A stretch of DNA of 18,149 nucleotides from Oscillospiraceae bacterium (GCA_016296165.1 JAEDJV010000043.1:1-18149); one strand, 5' to 3'; counted from the first letter of the stretch, positions 1 to 7,535 are shown. Notes: generated by a model from the letters alone, not told the origin. Program-made: numbers and translations.

Positions 1-1862
1 TCAGCTACGGTCATTCCTCCTATAATATATGATAAATCACCAGTGCTTAAAACACAAAGCATTGTTGGAGCACCCCAAAATGGTGTTCCAGCAGTTATTT
101 GTTTGGAAATATTCGCGGAACCATATTCGGAAATATATTTTTCTGTAACAATACCTCCCATACTATGGGCGACAAAAACGACCTCATTATAATCACTAAT
201 AAGATCATGAAGATTATTAGCAGTTATTTGTGCTCCCATCCTCCAATCATATGGGAAAAATAAGATATCATATTTGTCAGAAATATCAGTATCATTATTT
301 AGTGCTTCAATGATTCTTTTATAAGTATCATCAAATCCAAAATTATTAACAGGATATAATTCAATATTGCTATTACCGTAGTAATCGCATTTGAGCGACT
401 GGAACGCATTGTGAATTCTTTTAACATCATCAAGGTTACTTGCCTGTTCAATCCAAGATCCCCATACACTTTCATCATTTGATGTTTTTGCAAGATCTAT
501 TCCCATTATTCCCGGTACTACTACAACGGCTCTTTTCAATTTAGGGATCGTTATGTTTTTGGTTATGCGCTTTACTTCTGTATCACCGGTCTTGGCAATT
601 TTGTATGATAATTCAAAATCCAATTTTGCATTTATATCAGAATTATGTTTTGAATCTGTTGGAACTATAAATTTCAAAGGAATTGAATAGCTTTTACTTG
701 GCTTTATCACCGAATAATTGTGTGTAAGAGAGGTTCCATACTTTGGATCAAGGTTATCAGCAGTGATTTTTAACGATACATCTGTCGCATCACCATCTCC
801 AATATTATCCAAATATACATTTGCATTTATATCATCATAATTAAAGTTGGAAATACTAACCTTATTATCAGCGTATACGCTTAATGCTAACGGAGGAATT
901 AAATCCTGTTCTAACTCACTCAATCCATAATAGGTAATAAATTCTCTTGTTTCACCACTGGAAAAAGTATCTTTGTTCCATGTGATGGATACCGCACTAT
1001 CTCCATTAGAACGTCCTGGCTGAGTCACATAATCCCAAAGTGTACTTGTAACATTTCCCCAATTAGTAAATTGTACTTTATCGGGTTTTCTGTCTCCCGA
1101 TTTGTAGAATGTACCTTGTGCTACTACACCTGGATTAGTTGCGGAATCAAAGGCTTGCCATATTTGCGGAATATTAGAACCTGAATATACAGTTTCAGTT
1201 GTTACATCAGAACCGTTTACTCTGAATGGCGCAGCATCATTACCTCCTAGCATAGTGTCCATCATAATTCTTATGCCCACTTGCTTCTCGGATTCTGTAT
1301 CGTTTTTAACAATGTACTTGATTTGGACAACATCTTCTCGTCCAGTCGCAGAATTCTCTATGATAGATAATTCCTGTGTAACATCAACACCATCATAAGA
1401 GGTTTTAGCGACACTTTTAGAGCCAGCTGCATCATAAGTTACATTCGATGTTGTAAACTCATTTATGCTGTTTCCAACAACAACTGTTGTTTTGGATGTT
1501 CCTCCGCCTGGATGACCATAAAGCATCTTTTTACTATCATCAGTTGAACTGTTAGGGTTTCCTCCTGTTGTACCAATAGTATAGTGTCCATTACTTGCAG
1601 TGTTGAACTCAATATAGTCATTTGCTATTAAAGTATTATTTTTGAGAATACTTTTAAGCATTCTTTTTTTTGAAACACTAACTGCTGAATTTGACAGATT
1701 TAATTTCCATTCTTGGTACTCCTCACTATTAGGATCTAACGTAGAGTAATATTGATATTCGTCAGTATAATCATCGGCATAAGCAGGTAAACTCGTAAGC
1801 AGAGTTGTAGACAACGCAATACAGCTAAGACCTGCAACGATACGTTTAAAAATTGGCTTCAT
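1..1862 (-). CDS. Secreted LCAT-like alpha/beta hydrolase, 3' end cut by window edge
   Basis: Read on the minus strand from ATG 1860-1862 after a strong AGGAGGG site; open for 620 codons to the window edge, so the C-terminus is missing. Residues 1-29 look like a signal peptide (basic start, hydrophobic core, ending SLPAYA before DD). Residues about 30-440 form a long beta-rich, Ser/Thr/Asn-rich region; the part from about 300 looks Ig/CARDB-like. A hydrolase domain follows, with PGIMG at 450-454 (oxyanion-type loop), FPYDWR ending near 541 and the nucleophile elbow AHSMGG with Ser567. These three motifs in this order are typical of the lecithin:cholesterol acyltransferase-like lipase/acyltransferase family. 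The catalytic Asp and His would lie beyond the edge. An extracellular lipase, esterase or acyltransferase is inferred; the substrate cannot be told. AT-rich and transcribed away from the conjugation genes, so it is probably not part of the transfer machinery. Confidence 0.85.
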   Translation of the reverse strand, partial: MKPIFKRIVAGLSCIALSTTLLTSLPAYADDYTDEYQYYSTLDPNSEEYQEWKLNLSNSAVSVSKKRMLKSILKNNTLIANDYIEFNTASNGHYTIGTTGGNPNSSTDDSKKMLYGHPGGGTSKTTVVVGNSINEFTTSNVTYDAAGSKSVAKTSYDGVDVTQELSIIENSATGREDVVQIKYIVKNDTESEKQVGIRIMMDTMLGGNDAAPFRVNGSDVTTETVYSGSNIPQIWQAFDSATNPGVVAQGTFYKSGDRKPDKVQFTNWGNVTSTLWDYVTQPGRSNGDSAVSITWNKDTFSSGETREFITYYGLSELEQDLIPPLALSVYADNKVSISNFNYDDINANVYLDNIGDGDATDVSLKITADNLDPKYGTSLTHNYSVIKPSKSYSIPLKFIVPTDSKHNSDINAKLDFELSYKIAKTGDTEVKRITKNITIPKLKRAVVVVPGIMGIDLAKTSNDESVWGSWIEQASNLDDVKRIHNAFQSLKCDYYGNSNIELYPVNNFGFDDTYKRIIEALNNDTDISDKYDILFFPYDWRMGAQITANNLHDLISDYNEVVFVAHSMGGIVTEKYISEYGSANISKQITAGTPFWGAPTMLCVLSTGDLSYIIGGMTVA

Positions 1863-1892
1863 ATTCGCCCTCCTAAATAATATTACGCCTGA

Positions 1893-1918
1893 GTTCATAC
1901 ATGAGATTGTATGTGAAC
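1893..1918 (-). other. Hairpin in the leader of the LCAT-like gene
   Basis: GTTCATAC (1893-1900) pairs with GTATGTGAAC (1909-1918), with a two-base bulge and an 8-base loop. It lies between the predicted transcript start and the ribosome binding site. It may stabilise the messenger; no riboswitch was recognised. I see no gene in the rest of 1863-2083. Confidence 0.4.
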
Positions 1919-1932
1919 CAAGCGTTAATTTT

Positions 1933-1961
1933 ATTATACCAATTTGATAGTATTTTGTCAA
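1933..1961 (-). promoter_or_regulatory. Perfect sigma-A promoter of the LCAT-like gene
   Basis: On the minus strand, TTGACA (1961-1956) and TATAAT (1938-1933) are separated by exactly 17 bp. Transcription would start near 1926 and give a leader of about 64 nt before the start codon at 1862. Both boxes match the consensus fully, so strong expression is expected unless a regulator acts on the repeats just upstream. Confidence 0.85.
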
Positions 1962-1990
1962 TGTACAATATGGTCAATTCAATATGTCAA
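1956..1990 (-). repeat. TTGAC direct repeats overlapping the -35 box
   Basis: Read on the minus strand, TTGACATATTG (1990-1980) and TTGACCATATTG (1977-1966) are near-identical copies about 13 bp apart. A third TTGACA is the -35 box itself. Direct repeats next to and overlapping a -35 element are a common layout for an activator or repressor site. The regulator is unknown. Confidence 0.5.
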
Positions 1991-2083
1991 AATAGAATAA
2001 TAACTTGTTGTAAATCAAACATCAATATAGCTTGCTGTACCTGTCTTACAATGTTTGTCTGAAAACTTCTTTATGCCTACTGT

Positions 2084-2179
2084 CGTAAGAGTCAGGGCAT
2101 GAAGCAGCTCATGGCTGGCGGCGGCGTTGCTCTTATCGGTATTACTCTTGTTCCTCTTCTTTCCGGTCTCTTCGGATAA
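2084..2179 (+). pseudogene. 3' fragment of a Maff2-family mobile-element protein gene
   Basis: The frame ending in TAA at 2177-2179 encodes RKSQGMKQLMAGGG followed by a hydrophobic tail (VALIGITLVPLLSGLFG). This matches the end of the small Maff2 membrane proteins (about 70 residues) that lie between the coupling-protein gene and the VirB6-like gene in CD1112-type conjugative elements. Upstream the frame meets TGA at 2060-2062, and the codons before about 2084 do not resemble the family; no start or ribosome binding site is present. The next gene is the VirB6-like gene, as expected, so this is a truncated copy at a junction with unrelated AT-rich DNA. A real break or an assembly join would look the same. 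Confidence 0.8.
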
Positions 2180-2185
2180 GAATAT

Positions 2186-2240
2186 GCAGTCTGTGACTGC
2201 AAAGTAAACTCAGAAAGCCTGTCATCACGGCAGGCTTCTG
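2186..2240 (+). terminator. Two hairpins between the Maff2 remnant and the VirB6-like gene
   Basis: GCAGTC-TGT-GACTGC (2186-2200) is a perfect 6-bp hairpin. GCCTGTC (2217-2223) pairs with GGCAGGC (2229-2235) around loop ATCAC, with flanking A/T pairs, and is followed by a weak U-rich stretch. They could form an attenuator that lowers expression of downstream genes relative to an intact Maff2 gene; termination strength is uncertain. Confidence 0.45.
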
Positions 2241-2267
2241 ATATTTTAAATAGAAAGGCGGTATGCA

Positions 2268-3140
2268 ATGGATGATATTCTTGATTCCATAGGTGAAGCG
2301 ATACACGATTTTTTCGTCGATGCCTGTGGTGGTCTATTCAGCGGTATTTTTGATGATGCAAATGCTGCAACCGGAGAAATCGCAAATAAGGTTTCACTTA
2401 CTCCGTCAGCATGGAATCCCGGTGTTTTCGCAACAGTACAGGACATCTCAAACAACGTAGTTATACCGATAGCCGGGCTTATTATAACGTATGTACTGGT
2501 TTACGAACTTATTTCAATGATAGTTGAGAAAAACAATATGCATGATATCGACACCTTCATGTTTTTTAAGTATATGTTCAAGTCATGTACAGCAGTCATG
2601 CTTCTTTCCCACACATTTGAAATAACCATGGCAATATTCGACGTAGGTCACTGGGTAGTACAGCAGGCGGCATCATCAATCTCAAATGACACAAACGTAG
2701 ATGTAACTGATATTTTCAATAATTTCAGGAGTACGATAGACAGTATGGATACAGGTCAGATTATTCTGCTAATGCTTGAAGCAGGCGTTGTCGGAATTGC
2801 AGTAAAAGCAATTGCACTTCTTGTAAATGTAGTGCTTATAAACCGAATGATAGAAATTTATATGTACTGCTCTGCGGCTCCAATACCATTTGCAACAATG
2901 ACAAACCGTGAATGGGGAAATATCGGAACAAACTATATCAGAAGTCTGCTTTCCCTTGCATTTCAGGGACTGTTCATCATGGTCATTGTAGGCATTTATT
3001 CTGAACTGGTTCAGAATATTTCAACTGCAGCTACTGACCTTCACAGTCTTCTTATGCAGATAGGCATGTATTCACTGGTTCTGTGTCTGACACTGTTTAA
3101 AACATCATCAATTTCAAAATCAATTTTTAATGCCCGATAA
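2268..3140 (+). CDS. VirB6/TrbL-like conjugal transfer membrane protein (CD1112 type)
   Basis: 290 residues. An acidic amphipathic N-terminus with GGLFSGIFDDA is followed by hydrophobic segments near 64-86, 100-125, 160-195, 222-250 and 262-280. Length, topology and the position between Maff2 and PrgI/VirB4 fit the VirB6/TrbL-like channel component of clostridial conjugative transposons, which spans the cytoplasmic membrane and forms the inner part of the mating pore with VirB4. The start ATG follows AAGGCGG at normal spacing. The next gene's ribosome binding site begins directly at this gene's stop codon, so the two are probably cotranscribed. No truncation is seen. Family assignment rests on sequence character and gene order. 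Confidence 0.85.
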   Translation: MDDILDSIGEAIHDFFVDACGGLFSGIFDDANAATGEIANKVSLTPSAWNPGVFATVQDISNNVVIPIAGLIITYVLVYELISMIVEKNNMHDIDTFMFFKYMFKSCTAVMLLSHTFEITMAIFDVGHWVVQQAASSISNDTNVDVTDIFNNFRSTIDSMDTGQIILLMLEAGVVGIAVKAIALLVNVVLINRMIEIYMYCSAAPIPFATMTNREWGNIGTNYIRSLLSLAFQGLFIMVIVGIYSELVQNISTAATDLHSLLMQIGMYSLVLCLTLFKTSSISKSIFNAR

Positions 3141-3153
3141 GGAGGAGAATTCA

Positions 3154-3558
3154 ATGTCAAAGTGTAATAAGAAGATATCAAAGGAAGACGCTTCATATCT
3201 CGAAAGGCTCGCAGAAATCACAATAGAGGTGGCACTCGGTGGAAAATATAGCTTTTCATACCGCATTCTCAGTGAATTCTGCAGATATGTAATGCTCGAT
3301 GAGTTTGAAGGCAGATTCGGCACAAAGAAGTATGAAAAGCTCCCGGCGGCTAAGTATAAGGAAGCACTTGCCTTCCTTGAGGACTGGTTTCCTTCCGACA
3401 AGATTATGGAGGAAAGCGTCGAATATGAAGATGCTCTCTCCAGATATATCTATCAGTTCTGTGATGAACCAGACAAGGAAAGTAAAGCTTATCAGCAGTT
3501 AATGGAGGATTTTATGTATGCCATATGTTCAGGTTCCGAAGGACCTTGCGAAGATTAA
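3154..3558 (+). CDS. Small protein of unknown function, weakly antirepressor-like
   Basis: 134 residues from ATG 3154, placed by GGAGGA at 3141-3146; an in-frame ATG at 3130 lacks a site and would overlap the upstream gene. The protein is charged and helical, without signal peptide or membrane segment. Residues 48-80 (FEGRFGTKKYEKLPAAKYKE and AFLEDW) resemble the helical motif often seen near the end of phage antirepressor/ORF6C-type proteins (F-x-V-x-x-Y-x-x-I-P ... A-x-x-F-I-x-x-W). That likeness is weak and by eye only. The gene sits inside the mating-channel operon between the VirB6-like and PrgI genes, and its 3' end overlaps PrgI by 41 bp, so translation is probably coupled. It could be a regulator or an accessory channel protein. 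Confidence 0.7.
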   Translation: MSKCNKKISKEDASYLERLAEITIEVALGGKYSFSYRILSEFCRYVMLDEFEGRFGTKKYEKLPAAKYKEALAFLEDWFPSDKIMEESVEYEDALSRYIYQFCDEPDKESKAYQQLMEDFMYAICSGSEGPCED

Positions 3559-3889
3559 GACCAAAGTCGCATTCAATCTTACAAAGAGACAGATAATCTG
3601 CTTTTCAATTGCCGGTGCAACTGCACTTCCGGTATATTTTCTGACAAGACACAGCATAGGAAACACTGGGGCAATGCTTCTGCTTATAGCGGTTGCCATG
3701 CCCTCTTTCCTCCTTGCTATGTATGAAAAGAACGGACTTCCATTTGAAAAGGTTCTCAGATCAGTTATCATAAGCCGGTTTATCCGTCCGAAGATACGAC
3801 CATATAAGACTGAAAATGTCTATGAATACGCAGAAAAGCAGTACGATTTAAATAAGGAGGTAAGAAAAATTGTCACAGAAGATAAGTAA
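3518..3889 (+). CDS. PrgI family conjugal transfer protein
   Basis: 123 residues. It begins MPYVQVPKDLAKIKTK, the typical PrgI opening, then has two closely spaced membrane segments (about 27-45 and 50-70) and a basic cytoplasmic tail with FIRPKIRPYKTENVYEYAEK. PrgI proteins are small VirB3-like inner-membrane partners of the VirB4 ATPase in Gram-positive type IV secretion. Position directly before virB4 supports this. The start at 3518 is 9 bases after GGAGG; another ATG at 3514 is out of frame. The 3' end overlaps the VirB4 start by 20 bp. Confidence 0.9.
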   Translation: MPYVQVPKDLAKIKTKVAFNLTKRQIICFSIAGATALPVYFLTRHSIGNTGAMLLLIAVAMPSFLLAMYEKNGLPFEKVLRSVIISRFIRPKIRPYKTENVYEYAEKQYDLNKEVRKIVTEDK

Positions 3890-6263
3890 AGTGACGGGCA
3901 AACAGAGAAAAAAGATTGATGCTGCAATAAAGAAAGCTCGTCCGAACGGAAATGGCAAAACTCCTGTCACTGCACAGCAGTCTATCCCGTTTATTCAGAT
4001 GTTCAGAGATGGTATCTGCAAGGTCACAGATACCTACTTCACAAAGTCAATCCAGTTCTTTGACATAAATTATCAGCTTGCTCAGAATGATGACAAGACA
4101 GCTATTTTCGAGAGTTACTGCGATTTTCTGAATTATTTTGACAGTTCAATAAAGGTTCAGCTGTCATTTCTCAATCAGGTCGCAGACGTTGAAGAGTTTA
4201 ACAAGCAGCTTGAACTTGAAACACAGGACGACGGATTCAATGATATCCGTGAGGAATACTCAGAAATGCTTAAAAATCAGCTTGCCAAAGGTAATAACGG
4301 ACTTGTAAAGACAAAGTTTATCACATTCGGAGTCGAAGAAAAGTCCCTGAAGGAAGCTAAACCCAAGCTTGAACGTATAGAAGCTGATATTCTCAACAAC
4401 TTCAAGACAATGGGTGTTCTCGCAAATACGCTTAACGGTGCTGAACGTCTCGCAGTAATGCACCGCTGTTTCAACCCTGACGGAAGAGAAAAATTCAGAT
4501 TTTCATGGGATTTGCTTCACAAGTCAGGAAATTCAGTAAAGGACTTCATTGCTCCCTCCTCTTTTGATTTTTCAAAAGGTAATAGCTTCAGAATGAGTGG
4601 TAAGGTCGGAGCAATTTCGTTCATCAACATTATGGCATCTGAGATGTCAGACCGTATGCTTGCGGATTTCCTTAATATTGAGCATAATATCACTCTCAGT
4701 CTTCATATTCAGTCTATCGACCACAATAAGGCAGTGAAAATGGTAAAGCGAAAGATTACCGACCTTGACAAGATGAAGATGGAGGAACAGAAAAAGGCGT
4801 TCAGAAATGGCTATGATATTGATATTATGCCTTCAGATATTAATACCTTCGGCAAGGAAGCAAAGAATCTGCTCAATGATCTCCAGAGCAGAAACGAAAG
4901 ACTCTTCATGGCTACTATTCTTATAATGAATACAGCCGACACCAAGAGAAAGCTTGATGCAATTCTCTTTCAGGAACAGGGCATCGCACAGAAGTATAAC
5001 TGCCAGCTCAAGCGCCTTGATTATCAGCAGGAGGACGGTCTTATGGCTTGTGTTCCTATCGGCGTAAATGAAATTGAAATCAAGCGTGGACTTACTACTT
5101 CAAGTACGGCAATATTCGTTCCTTTTACTACACAGGAGCTTTTCCAGAGTGGCGAAGCTCTTTACTACGGACTTAATGCTCTCTCAAACAATATGATTCT
5201 CTGTGACAGAAAGCAGCTTAAAAACCCTAACGGTCTTATCCTCGGCACACCGGGTTCCGGTAAATCATTCTCTGCAAAGCGAGAAATCGCAAACGCATTT
5301 CTAACGACAAAGGATGATATCATAATCTGTGATCCGGAAGCTGAGTATTATCCTCTTGTAAACAGGTTGAACGGTCAGGTTATCAAGATTTCTCCAACTT
5401 CATCGCAGTTTATCAATCCTCTTGATATCAACATCAACTATTCGGAAGATGAAAACCCTCTTGCATTAAAGTCTGACTTTATTCTCTCACTCTGCGAGCT
5501 TATTGTAGGCGGTAAAAACGGTCTTGAACCTATCGAAAAAACAATCATTGACCGATGTGTAAGACTTGTCTACAGAGATTATCTTGTAAGCCCTGAAACC
5601 GCAGAAATGCCTGTTTTACAGGATTTATACGAGCTTATTCTGAAACAGCCAGAACCTGAAGCACAGCGTATAGCAACAGCTCTTGAAATGTATGTAACCG
5701 GTTCACTTAATGTGTTCAACCACAGAACAAATGTTGATATGAACAACCGTCTTATCTGCTTTGACATCAAGGAACTCGGCAAACAGCTTAAAAAGCTCGG
5801 TATGCTTGTAGTTCAGGACTGCGTATGGAACAGAGTTACCGTAAACCGAGCTGAAAAGAAGTCAACCCGCTACTATATTGACGAATTCCACCTACTCCTG
5901 AAAGAAGAGCAGACTGCCGCATATTCCGTTGAAATCTGGAAGAGATTCCGTAAATGGGGCGGTATTCCGACAGGTCTTACTCAGAACGTAAAAGATCTTC
6001 TCTCAAGCCGTGAGATTGAAAATATATTTGAAAACTCGGATTTCATTTATATGCTCAATCAGGCTGGCGGAGACAGACAGATTCTCGCAAAACAACTTAA
6101 TATCTCTCCTCATCAGCTGTCATATGTCACTAATTCAGGTGCAGGAGAAGGACTTATCTTCTACGGAAACGTTATTATCCCGTTTGTTGATAAGTTTCCG
6201 AAAGATACTATGCTTTATAAGATTATGACAACCAAACTCGAAGAAACGGAGGATGTAACATGA
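3870..6263 (+). CDS. virB4: VirB4-like conjugal transfer ATPase (TraE/CD1110 type)
   Basis: 797 residues, with TTG as the likely start after AAGGAGG about 10 bases upstream, inside the end of the PrgI gene. The first 400 residues form the usual VirB4 N-terminal region. Walker A GTPGSGKS lies at 459-466, the conserved CDPEAEY follows near 485, and the Walker B segment YYIDEFHLLL starts at 668. LTQNVKDLL and NSDFIYMLNQ further on are the C-terminal conserved motifs of TraG/VirB4-type hexameric ATPases. It powers assembly of, or substrate passage through, the mating channel at the inner membrane. The length is normal and all core motifs are present, so it looks functional. Its stop codon overlaps the next start (ATGA), showing coupled translation. 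Confidence 0.95.
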   Translation: MSQKISKVTGKQRKKIDAAIKKARPNGNGKTPVTAQQSIPFIQMFRDGICKVTDTYFTKSIQFFDINYQLAQNDDKTAIFESYCDFLNYFDSSIKVQLSFLNQVADVEEFNKQLELETQDDGFNDIREEYSEMLKNQLAKGNNGLVKTKFITFGVEEKSLKEAKPKLERIEADILNNFKTMGVLANTLNGAERLAVMHRCFNPDGREKFRFSWDLLHKSGNSVKDFIAPSSFDFSKGNSFRMSGKVGAISFINIMASEMSDRMLADFLNIEHNITLSLHIQSIDHNKAVKMVKRKITDLDKMKMEEQKKAFRNGYDIDIMPSDINTFGKEAKNLLNDLQSRNERLFMATILIMNTADTKRKLDAILFQEQGIAQKYNCQLKRLDYQQEDGLMACVPIGVNEIEIKRGLTTSSTAIFVPFTTQELFQSGEALYYGLNALSNNMILCDRKQLKNPNGLILGTPGSGKSFSAKREIANAFLTTKDDIIICDPEAEYYPLVNRLNGQVIKISPTSSQFINPLDININYSEDENPLALKSDFILSLCELIVGGKNGLEPIEKTIIDRCVRLVYRDYLVSPETAEMPVLQDLYELILKQPEPEAQRIATALEMYVTGSLNVFNHRTNVDMNNRLICFDIKELGKQLKKLGMLVVQDCVWNRVTVNRAEKKSTRYYIDEFHLLLKEEQTAAYSVEIWKRFRKWGGIPTGLTQNVKDLLSSREIENIFENSDFIYMLNQAGGDRQILAKQLNISPHQLSYVTNSGAGEGLIFYGNVIIPFVDKFPKDTMLYKIMTTKLEETEDVT

Positions 6264-6400
6264 AGAAAGCTATTATTTGTATTGCAGCCGGTTCAATGCT
6301 TGCTTTCGGTGCAATTATCGCTGCAAAGCACATTCTTAAGAAGGATGATGACAAGTCAGACGTTGAATACGTCTCAGAAGATGAAATCGTAGGTATCTGA
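6260..6400 (+). CDS. 46-residue single-pass membrane micro-protein
   Basis: The ATG overlaps the VirB4 stop (ATGA), with GGAGG ahead (about 6249-6253). The product starts MKKAIICIAAGSM, has one hydrophobic segment (about 4-22) and a charged tail (KKDDDKSD, then SEDEIVGI). It could be a membrane anchor or a lipoprotein-like signal peptide, though no clear lipobox is seen. Coupling to virB4 and to the next micro-gene suggests an accessory part of the transfer complex. The family is not recognised. Confidence 0.7.
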   Translation: MKKAIICIAAGSMLAFGAIIAAKHILKKDDDKSDVEYVSEDEIVGI

Positions 6401-6401
6401 T

Positions 6402-6503
6402 GTGGGACTGCTGATTTTCATCGCTGGTTCAATGTTCGGCGGAACAATGGGTGTATTCGCAATGTGTCTGTTTCAGATTAACCGTCACAGCGACCACAAA
6501 TGA
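6402..6503 (+). CDS. DUF3789-like membrane micro-protein
   Basis: 33 residues from a GTG start one base after the preceding stop (TGATGTG), so probably translated by reinitiation; no strong ribosome binding site of its own is visible. The sequence is one glycine-rich membrane helix (MGLLIFIAGSMFGGTMGVFA) followed by MCLFQINRHS. The pattern G-x-x-x-G-V ... MCL-x-QINR is that of DUF3789 proteins found in clostridial mobile elements. Function unknown. Confidence 0.7.
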   Translation: MGLLIFIAGSMFGGTMGVFAMCLFQINRHSDHK

Positions 6504-6505
6504 GA

Positions 6506-6543
6506 AAAGCCGTACCCGGAGAGTTTATTCTCCGAATACGGCT
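6506..6543. terminator. Bidirectional terminator between convergent genes
   Basis: AAGCCGTA and TACGGCTT enclose a second stem, CGGAGA/TCTCCG, giving a long hairpin with a small internal loop. On the minus strand it is followed by a short U-rich run (TTTTCTC), so it best terminates the minus-strand pair. It may also end the plus-strand virB4 unit. Confidence 0.75.
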
Positions 6544-6553
6544 TATACATATG

Positions 6554-6994
6554 TTATCCTAAGCTGAATTCCGTTTCAGCCCTTGATCTGAGATGAGAGC
6601 CAATGTTTATGAAGAATGAGATTCCGAATACAACCCAGAACCAAACCATATCCATGGATTCTATGAAGATTCTCAGTATAAGTGCAGTAAAGAATGCCCA
6701 TACAATCGAAAACAGCACAGCAAATATCCAGAATCCAACTTTTGTAGTCTGCAGAAAATAAAACAGAAAAAACAACGCAATTCCGATTACAAGGCATATA
6801 GCCGGATGAATCTTAAAACTGAAAAATGCGTCAAAGTTTCTGTTGCAGAGATACAAAGTTATTCCTCCTGCTGCTGCAAGAACGATACTGTTCACAACAG
6901 TAATACGCTCGAGAAAAGCCCTTGAAAACAACGCAAATAATTCAAGCAGAATAAGGACAGCAGTTAATGCAATACCCATTATCATTCCAAACAT
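6554..6994 (-). CDS. Five-pass membrane protein, unknown function
   Basis: 146 residues, very hydrophobic, with likely membrane helices near 4-24, 33-51, 63-82, 86-108 and 114-132, and a short charged C-terminus (SHLRSRAETEFS). GAGGAGGAG lies 6 bases before the ATG and overlaps the stop region of the upstream minus-strand gene, so the two are cotranscribed and coupled. The family is not recognised. Opposite orientation to the channel genes, and pairing with a probable DNA-binding protein, would suit a regulated membrane function such as immunity or entry exclusion, but nothing in the sequence proves that. Confidence 0.75.
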   Translation of the reverse strand: MFGMIMGIALTAVLILLELFALFSRAFLERITVVNSIVLAAAGGITLYLCNRNFDAFFSFKIHPAICLVIGIALFFLFYFLQTTKVGFWIFAVLFSIVWAFFTALILRIFIESMDMVWFWVVFGISFFINIGSHLRSRAETEFSLG

Positions 6995-7007
6995 TTAAAT
7001 CTCCTCC

Positions 7008-7352
7008 TCAGATAATTTCATAAATAGCGTTTCCGTTTCTGTTGAATGTGTCAGTAAATCTTATACGGTCTGAATATTTCTCGCTTATCAGCTTGTTGAA
7101 TCTTCGACCGAAAACCCCGGCATATCCGTTAGGAAGATTCCAGTCATCTCCGAAAATCTCAGGTACTGTAAATCCGTCTCCCTTGCTGAACATTTCAAGA
7201 GCTTTGGTAACAGCAATCTCTGGTGTTACTGACGGCACCTGTTCAGGGAAAAGAACGGAACGAATATAGTCCTGAACTGACATTGAACCGGCTTTTTCCA
7301 TAAGCAATTCATAATTTTCATCGGATACAGTAAATTTGATTGTCTTTGACAC
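7008..7352 (-). CDS. Ribbon-helix-helix/DUF1413-like small regulator
   Basis: 114 residues from GTG 7352-7350, chosen because AGAGGTGG sits just ahead; an earlier in-frame ATG at 7370 would place this site inside the gene. The N-terminus TIKFTVSDENYELLMEKAGS then SVQDYIRSVLF looks like a ribbon-helix-helix fold (beta strand then two helices). The C-terminal half has VPEIFGDDW, GVFGRRFNKLI and a final strand, the pattern of DUF1413 domains. DNA binding and control of its own divergent promoter region are inferred. Its promoter, leader palindrome and an upstream palindrome all lie in 7371-7603. Confidence 0.75.
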   Translation of the reverse strand: MSKTIKFTVSDENYELLMEKAGSMSVQDYIRSVLFPEQVPSVTPEIAVTKALEMFSKGDGFTVPEIFGDDWNLPNGYAGVFGRRFNKLISEKYSDRIRFTDTFNRNGNAIYEII

Positions 7353-7374
7353 AAATCTTCCACCTCTCATATTT

Positions 7375-7405
7375 CGTATGGACTTTACAAAGGTATATCC
7401 CTACG
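7375..7405. repeat. Imperfect palindrome at the transcript start of the DUF1413-like gene
   Basis: CGTATGGA (7375-7382) and TCCCTACG (7398-7405) pair with one mismatch across 15 bp. The site covers the predicted start point and early leader, a good place for an autoregulatory operator or a 5' hairpin. Confidence 0.4.
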
Positions 7406-7410
7406 TTTTC

Positions 7411-7439
7411 AGTATATCACAGTTTTATCTACATGTCAA
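7411..7439 (-). promoter_or_regulatory. Sigma-A promoter of the minus-strand pair
   Basis: On the minus strand, TTGACA (7439-7434) and TATACT (7416-7411) are 17 bp apart. Transcription would start near 7404 and give a leader of about 50 nt before GTG 7352. Confidence 0.85.
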
Positions 7440-7443
7440 CTCT

Positions 7444-7475
7444 ATATTAAACAAAAAATCTTTTTTGTTTAATAT
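7444..7475. repeat. Perfect 15-bp inverted repeat upstream of the divergent promoter
   Basis: ATATTAAACAAAAAA (7444-7458) and its exact complement (7461-7475) flank TC. It starts 4 bp upstream of the minus-strand -35 box. Possible operator for the ribbon-helix-helix protein, or a cruciform-forming AT element. It is not a usual terminator because the stem is almost all A/T. Confidence 0.6.
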
Positions 7476-7535
7476 TAGCCGATACGCACGGAGCGACTGT
7501 AAGGAGCGTATGTGCGAGGCAATATAAATAGTAGT

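Noticed and set aside
299..493. 64-codon open frame within the hydrolase gene
   Set aside because: It is another frame inside a well-supported coding sequence with signal peptide and catalytic motifs.
2041..2083. Intact Maff2 gene with a frameshifted N-terminus
   Set aside because: No frame upstream of about 2084 gives the expected N-terminal hydrophobic sequence or a start codon with a binding site.
3130..3153. Upstream start (ATG 3130) for the gene after the VirB6-like gene
   Set aside because: It overlaps the upstream gene and has no ribosome binding site, while ATG 3154 follows GGAGGA at good spacing.
7478..7521. Origin of transfer in the divergent intergenic region
   Set aside because: Short repeats and palindromes are present, but I recognise no nic-site sequence and no relaxase gene is nearby, so it is only mentioned as a possibility.
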